Positions 59,826-64,000 of a stretch of 64,000 bases of DNA are shown here, piece by piece. The notes below the pieces were generated by a model that searched no databases, had not been told where the DNA came from, and saw nothing but the letters and a program-made list of their open reading frames with translations. Within the stretch, counting starts at the first letter, position 1, and every line of letters begins with the position of its first letter. The stretch is from assembly GCF_000745775.1 (NCBI RefSeq), contig NZ_JQJY01000003.1, positions 620,001 to 684,000 of the forward strand, written 5' to 3'. The stretch is from Flavobacterium sp. ASV13. GTDB taxonomy: Bacteria > Bacteroidota > Bacteroidia > Flavobacteriales > Flavobacteriaceae. Position numbers and translations under genes: made by a program.

Positions 59826-62800
59826 ATGAGTTTCATAAACAGTATTATTAAAGTCTTTGTAGGTGATAAATCACAGAAAGATGTCAAAGCTTTACAACCT
59901 TATTTAAACAAAATTAAAACATTCGAAACTCCTTTAATGAGTCTATCAAACGACGAGTTAAGAGGAAGAACCGTTTATTTTAAAGATAAAATAAAAGAAG
60001 CCAGAGCTGACAAAGATGCTAAAATCGCTTCGCTAAAAGCAGAAGTAGAAAACATCGAAGACATTGATAAAAGAGAAGATCTTTATGATGCTATTGATGC
60101 TCTTGAAAAAGAAGCTTATGAAATCTCTGAAAAAACTTTATTGGAAATTCTTCCTGAAGCTTTTTCTGTAGTAAAAGAAACGGCTCGTCGTTTCAAAGAA
60201 AACTCACATATTGAAGTTACTGCAACTGCAAAAGACCGCGAATTTTCTGCAACAAAACCTTACATCACAATTGATGGTGAAAAATCTATTTGGGCTAACA
60301 AATGGAACGCTGCCGGAAAAGACATCACTTGGGATATGATTCACTATGATGTGCAGTTAATTGGTGGAATGGTTTTGCACGAAGGTAAAGTTGCCGAAAT
60401 GCAAACGGGTGAAGGTAAAACTTTGGTTGCTACTCTTCCTCTTTACTTAAACGCTTTGACAGGAAACGGAGTTCACTTAGTAACTGTGAATGATTACTTA
60501 GCAAAACGTGACAGCACATGGAAAGCACCTTTATTTGAATTCCACGGTTTATCTGTTGATTGTATCGATAATCACCAGCCAAGTACTGAGGCTAGAAAAA
60601 AAGCTTACGATGCTGATATCACTTATGGAACCAACAACGAATTTGGTTTTGACTACCTAAGAGACAACATGGCGCACTCGCCTAGCGATTTAGTTCAAAG
60701 AAAACACAATTATGCTATTGTCGACGAGGTCGATTCTGTATTAATTGATGATGCAAGAACACCGCTTATTATTTCAGGACCAGTTCCACAAGGAGATCGT
60801 CATGAATTCAACGAATTGAAACCAAAAATAGAAAACTTAGTTGCACAACAACGTCAGTTAGCAAATGGTTTCTTAGCAGAAGCTAAAAAATTAATCAAAG
60901 AAGGAAATACTAAAGATGGTGGTTTCCAATTATTAAGAGCTTACAGAAGTTTACCTAAAAACAAAGCATTAATTAAATTTTTAAGTGAAGAAGGAATTAA
61001 ACAATTGCTTCAAAAAACTGAAAATCAATACATGCAAGATAACAATCGCGAAATGCATAAAGTGGACGAAGCTTTGTATTTTGTGATTGAAGAAAAAAAC
61101 AATCAGGTAGAATTGACTGATAATGGTATTCAATACCTTTCAGGAGATACTGATGCCGATTTCTTCGTTTTACCAGACATCGGAACTGAAATCGCTGCGA
61201 TTGAAAAACAAAAATTAGACAAAGACGCTGAAGCTGAAGCAAGAGAAAGATTATTTCAGGATTTTGGTGTAAAAAGCGAGCGTATTCATACTTTGACACA
61301 GCTTTTAAAAGCGTATGCTTTATTCGAAAAAGATGTTGAGTACGTTATCATGGACAACAAAATTATGATTGTCGATGAGCAAACAGGTCGTATCATGGAT
61401 GGTCGTCGTTATTCTGACGGTTTACACCAAGCGATTGAAGCTAAAGAAAACGTAAAAATCGAAGCTGCAACTCAAACTTTTGCAACTGTTACATTACAGA
61501 ATTATTTCAGAATGTACAGCAAATTAGCTGGTATGACGGGTACTGCTGTTACAGAAGCTGGAGAGTTATGGCAAATCTATAAATTAGATGTTGTTGAAAT
61601 TCCAACTAACCGTGGAATTGCAAGAATTGATAAAGAAGATTACATCTACAAAACAACACGTGAGAAATTCAACGCTGTAATTGAAGACGTTACTGAACTA
61701 TCAAATGCAGGAAGACCTGTATTGATTGGAACAACTTCTGTAGAGATTTCAGAATTATTAAGCCGTATGCTTAAAATGAGAGGAATCACGCACAACGTAT
61801 TGAATGCTAAAATGCACAAGCAAGAAGCACAAATCGTTGAAGAAGCTGGTAAAGCTGGAGTTGTAACTATTGCAACAAACATGGCTGGTCGTGGTACCGA
61901 TATTAAATTATCTCCAGAAGTAAAAGCTGCGGGAGGTTTAGCAATCGTGGGTACAGAGCGTCATGATTCTCGTCGTGTTGACAGACAGTTACGTGGTCGT
62001 TCTGGTCGTCAGGGAGATCCGGGAAGTTCTCAATTCTACGTTTCTCTTGAAGATAACTTAATGCGTTTATTCGGTTCTGAAAGAGTAGCGAAAGTAATGG
62101 ACAGAATGGGATTGAAAGAAGGTGAAGTTATTCAGCATTCTATGATGACTAAATCTATCGAACGTGCTCAGAAAAAAGTAGAAGAAAACAACTTTGGTGT
62201 TCGTAAACGTTTATTAGAATATGATGACGTAATGAACTCTCAACGTGAAGTAGTTTACAAACGTCGTCGTCATGCATTGTTCGGAGAACGTTTGAAACTG
62301 GATATCGCTAATATGCTTTATGACACTTGCGAATTAATCGTAAGCAACAGCAAAGTAGCGAATGATTTCAAAGGATTTGAATTTGATTTAATTCGTTATT
62401 TCGGAATCACATCTCCAATTTCTGAAGCAGATTTCACAAAATTATCGGATATTGAAGTTACTGGAAAAGTTTACAAAGAAGCTTTAGCTTTCTACACTGA
62501 AAAAACAGAAAGAAGTGCAAGAGAAGCTTTCCCAATCATCAAAGGAGTTTTTGAAGAACCAAACAACCATTTCGAAAGAATTGTAGTTCCATTTACAGAC
62601 GGAATCAAAACTTTGAATGTAGTTACTGATTTGAAAAAAGCTTATGACAGCCAAGGTGCTCAATTAATTGCTGATTTCGAGAAAAATATTACACTTTCAA
62701 TTGTTGATGAAGCTTGGAAAAAACACTTACGTAAAATGGACGAATTGAAACAATCTGTTCAATTGGCTGTTCACGAACAAAAAGATCCATTGCTTATTTA

Positions 62801-63170
62801 CAAATTAGAAGCTTTCAATTTGTTTAGAGGAATGTTGGATAACGTTAATAAAGAAGTTATTTCATTCTTGTTTAAAGGTGATTTACCTGCTCAAAACGTT
62901 ACTTCTGAAATTCACGAAGCAAGAGAAGTTCGTCAAAAAGAAAACTTACAATTAAGTAAAGACGAAATTCCAAACAGCGAAAGCATGAACCGTGAAGCTG
63001 GAGAAACGCAACAACGTCAGGTTACTGAAACTATCGTTAGAGATATGCCAAAAATCAACCGTAATGATACGGTTACCGTTCAGGAAGTTGCAACGGGCAA
63101 AACTGAAGAGATGAAATTCAAAAAAGCTGAAACACTTTTAGCTTCAGGAGCTTGGGTTTTGGTTAAATAA
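59826..63170 (+). CDS. secA: Preprotein translocase ATPase SecA
   Basis: 1,114 residues, longer than E. coli SecA (about 900) as usual in Bacteroidota. Walker A is [20 protein letters not shown], the DEAD-type motif [21 protein letters not shown], then [11 protein letters not shown] and [31 protein letters not shown] large charged insertion (about residues 335-470, [21 protein letters not shown]...) interrupts nucleotide-binding fold 1. The C-terminus lacks the zinc-binding CxCx8CH/C motif and ends [30 protein letters not shown]. It drives Sec export, including that of T9SS cargo. Confidence 0.97.
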   Translation: MSFINSIIKVFVGDKSQKDVKALQPYLNKIKTFETPLMSLSNDELRGRTVYFKDKIKEARADKDAKIASLKAEVENIEDIDKREDLYDAIDALEKEAYEISEKTLLEILPEAFSVVKETARRFKENSHIEVTATAKDREFSATKPYITIDGEKSIWANKWNAAGKDITWDMIHYDVQLIGGMVLHEGKVAEMQTGEGKTLVATLPLYLNALTGNGVHLVTVNDYLAKRDSTWKAPLFEFHGLSVDCIDNHQPSTEARKKAYDADITYGTNNEFGFDYLRDNMAHSPSDLVQRKHNYAIVDEVDSVLIDDARTPLIISGPVPQGDRHEFNELKPKIENLVAQQRQLANGFLAEAKKLIKEGNTKDGGFQLLRAYRSLPKNKALIKFLSEEGIKQLLQKTENQYMQDNNREMHKVDEALYFVIEEKNNQVELTDNGIQYLSGDTDADFFVLPDIGTEIAAIEKQKLDKDAEAEARERLFQDFGVKSERIHTLTQLLKAYALFEKDVEYVIMDNKIMIVDEQTGRIMDGRRYSDGLHQAIEAKENVKIEAATQTFATVTLQNYFRMYSKLAGMTGTAVTEAGELWQIYKLDVVEIPTNRGIARIDKEDYIYKTTREKFNAVIEDVTELSNAGRPVLIGTTSVEISELLSRMLKMRGITHNVLNAKMHKQEAQIVEEAGKAGVVTIATNMAGRGTDIKLSPEVKAAGGLAIVGTERHDSRRVDRQLRGRSGRQGDPGSSQFYVSLEDNLMRLFGSERVAKVMDRMGLKEGEVIQHSMMTKSIERAQKKVEENNFGVRKRLLEYDDVMNSQREVVYKRRRHALFGERLKLDIANMLYDTCELIVSNSKVANDFKGFEFDLIRYFGITSPISEADFTKLSDIEVTGKVYKEALAFYTEKTERSAREAFPIIKGVFEEPNNHFERIVVPFTDGIKTLNVVTDLKKAYDSQGAQLIADFEKNITLSIVDEAWKKHLRKMDELKQSVQLAVHEQKDPLLIYKLEAFNLFRGMLDNVNKEVISFLFKGDLPAQNVTSEIHEAREVRQKENLQLSKDEIPNSESMNREAGETQQRQVTETIVRDMPKINRNDTVTVQEVATGKTEEMKFKKAETLLASGAWVLVK

Positions 63171-63218
63171 TAAATATTGAAAACCTTCTTTGTATAAAGA
63201 TTGCTTTCAATTAAATTT

Positions 63219-63256
63219 AAAAACAGCTGTAATTTTTATTACAGCTGTTTTTTTTA
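63219..63256 (+). terminator. secA terminator
   Basis: AAACAGCTGTAAT pairs with ATTACAGCTGTTT around four to five T, followed by TTTTTTT. Confidence 0.85.
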
Positions 63257-63299
63257 TACAAAATGACAAAAATCATTCTTGTAAATAATATTTATAATG

Positions 63300-63307
63300 T
63301 ATTTTTG
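63300..63307 (+). promoter_or_regulatory. Promoter box inside the annotated 5' end of the next gene
   Basis: TATTTTTG with CTTG at 18-bp spacing upstream (63278-63281). It lies inside the frame starting at ATG 63263, so a transcript from here could start translation only at a later codon (TTG 63332). Confidence 0.5.
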
Positions 63308-63331
63308 CTCTCGAAAACAACGAAACACACT

Positions 63332-63709
63332 TTGAAACGACTTTTCGTCATATTTCTTTCCTGCATGCTATTAGTTCCTTCTTTTGGCAGTTTTTTTGTT
63401 TATGCCTCATTCAAATTAAATCAGGAAGAAATTTCAAAAACAATCTGTGTACAGCGTAAAATGGTTTTCAATACCTGTAACGGTCGTTGTGAACTTCAAA
63501 AAAGCTTAAAAAAATACGCTGATAACGAAAAAAGAATGCAAAACAATCTGAAAGAAAAAACAGATGTTGTTTACATTCAGACTTCCATTTTAAATAATTT
63601 CAAATTAACGGCACCTATCGAATCAAGAACAAAAATTTTCGCTTCTTTCGATAAAAAACCTATTGCCGTTTCCAATACGACTTTTCGTCCTCCATCCTAT
63701 TTTATATAA
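63332..63709 (+). CDS. Small exported protein with CNGRC motif upstream of a TonB receptor
   Basis: About 125 residues from TTG 63332, or 148 from ATG 63263. The frame opens with a hydrophobic signal/anchor (LFVIFLSCMLLVPSFGSFFVYASF), followed by EEISKTICVQRKMVFNTCNGRCELQKSLKKYADNEKRMQNNLKEK with the cysteine pattern C-x9-C-N-G-R-C. Similar CNGxC small proteins are frequent just upstream of TonB-dependent receptors in this phylum and may bind metal or heme; that is inference. Start choice: an internal promoter box at 63300-63307 favours the TTG. The receptor gene starts 93 bp downstream. Confidence 0.7.
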   Translation: MKRLFVIFLSCMLLVPSFGSFFVYASFKLNQEEISKTICVQRKMVFNTCNGRCELQKSLKKYADNEKRMQNNLKEKTDVVYIQTSILNNFKLTAPIESRTKIFASFDKKPIAVSNTTFRPPSYFI

Positions 63710-63802
63710 ATTTTTATCTGGCTTTTCGCCAAAACTGAAAACCTATTTTTTTGACATCTGTCAAAGAAAGCTGGTTACTCTTTAAAATTTATATAATCTA
63801 AA

Positions 63803-64000
63803 ATGAAAAAGATATACTTTACCCTATTAATTATAGGGCAATGTGTTTTTGCTCAAAACAAAACGGAGCAAGACACAACAAAATCGCATGAACTTGAAAA
63901 TGTTTTTGTAACTGCCAATCGTACAGCAACTTTAAGAAAAGAAACTCCGGTTGCGATCAGTAAATTGACAGCAAAAACCATCAATGAAGCCAAAGCTACA
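63803..64000 (+). CDS. TonB-dependent receptor, 3' end outside the window
   Basis: The 66 visible residues begin with a signal peptide (MKKIYFTLLIIGQCVFAQ) and continue ELENVFVTANRTATLRKETPVAISKLTAKTINEAKAT, the N-terminal plug start of a TonB-dependent receptor. VFVTANR is the usual plug motif near the TonB-box region. The gene runs beyond base 64000. With the CNGRC protein upstream it may be a metal or cofactor uptake unit. The ligand cannot be read from this part. Confidence 0.85.
   Translation, partial: MKKIYFTLLIIGQCVFAQNKTEQDTTKSHELENVFVTANRTATLRKETPVAISKLTAKTINEAKAT

Noticed and set aside
1..64000. tRNA, rRNA, prophage, toxin-antitoxin or restriction system
   Set aside because: None recognisable on either strand; no transposase or phage genes were found either.

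Overview
This 64-kb window looks like chromosomal DNA of a Flavobacterium-like member of the Bacteroidota. The DNA is AT-rich and Shine-Dalgarno-poor. Many genes are preceded by the TAnnTTTG type of -7 promoter element. Two giant proteins end in type-B type IX secretion (T9SS) sorting domains. BshC (bacillithiol synthesis), a roughly 1,100-residue SecA and a SusC/BtuB-like TonB receptor also fit. I see no rRNA, tRNA, CRISPR array, prophage or complete insertion sequence.

Layout. 1-3.5 kb: 3' part of a metallo-beta-lactamase-fold hydrolase, a perfect 32-bp inverted repeat beside a small GIY-YIG nuclease, and a B12/radical-SAM protein. 3.5-11 kb: two tandem T9SS cargo proteins sharing the same five-unit Ig-like array. 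11-15 kb: an arsR-sdpI-hydrolase operon with a palindromic operator, then an MHS-type transporter. 15-21 kb: bshC, ndk, a DUF721 protein, lipoproteins, a serine hydrolase and a membrane acyltransferase. 21-30 kb: housekeeping block (ftsY with a 59-residue membrane protein, DUF4295-rpmG-rpmB, cinA, Hpt protein, FAH hydrolase, DnaQ-like exonuclease, 2-oxoacid dehydrogenase E2), then a glycosyltransferase and an Omp85-like barrel. 30-32.6 kb: two small secreted proteins and a second membrane acyltransferase.

32.8-50 kb is a Wzx/Wzy-type capsule or exopolysaccharide locus: CpsB-type phosphatase, Wzc, Wza, a WbaP/WcaJ-type initiating transferase, several glycosyltransferases, an O-acyltransferase, Wzy, Wzx, and an unusual glycerol-phosphate module. 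That module is a TagF/TagB-like polyol-phosphate transferase, a TagD-like cytidylyltransferase next to an SDR reductase, a secreted glycerophosphodiesterase lipoprotein and a second cytidylyltransferase. I infer a polymer decorated with, or built from, a polyol phosphate, like a teichoic acid but in a Gram-negative organism. This is the most interesting system in the window.

50-64 kb: ordinary genes (DUF4386, DUF6326, ABC-F, FKBP lipoprotein, methyltransferase, hydrolase, LolD-type ATPase, PduO adenosyltransferase, DUF2795, secA), then a small CxGxC-motif exported protein and the start of a TonB-dependent receptor cut by the window end.

A second theme is small structured repeats made of short periodic words (GTTTCAG/GTTTCAA, CTTAG-, TTAGACT-). 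They form hairpins between genes, and one copy lies in frame inside the radical-SAM gene. All identifications come from reading motifs; no database search or computation was possible.
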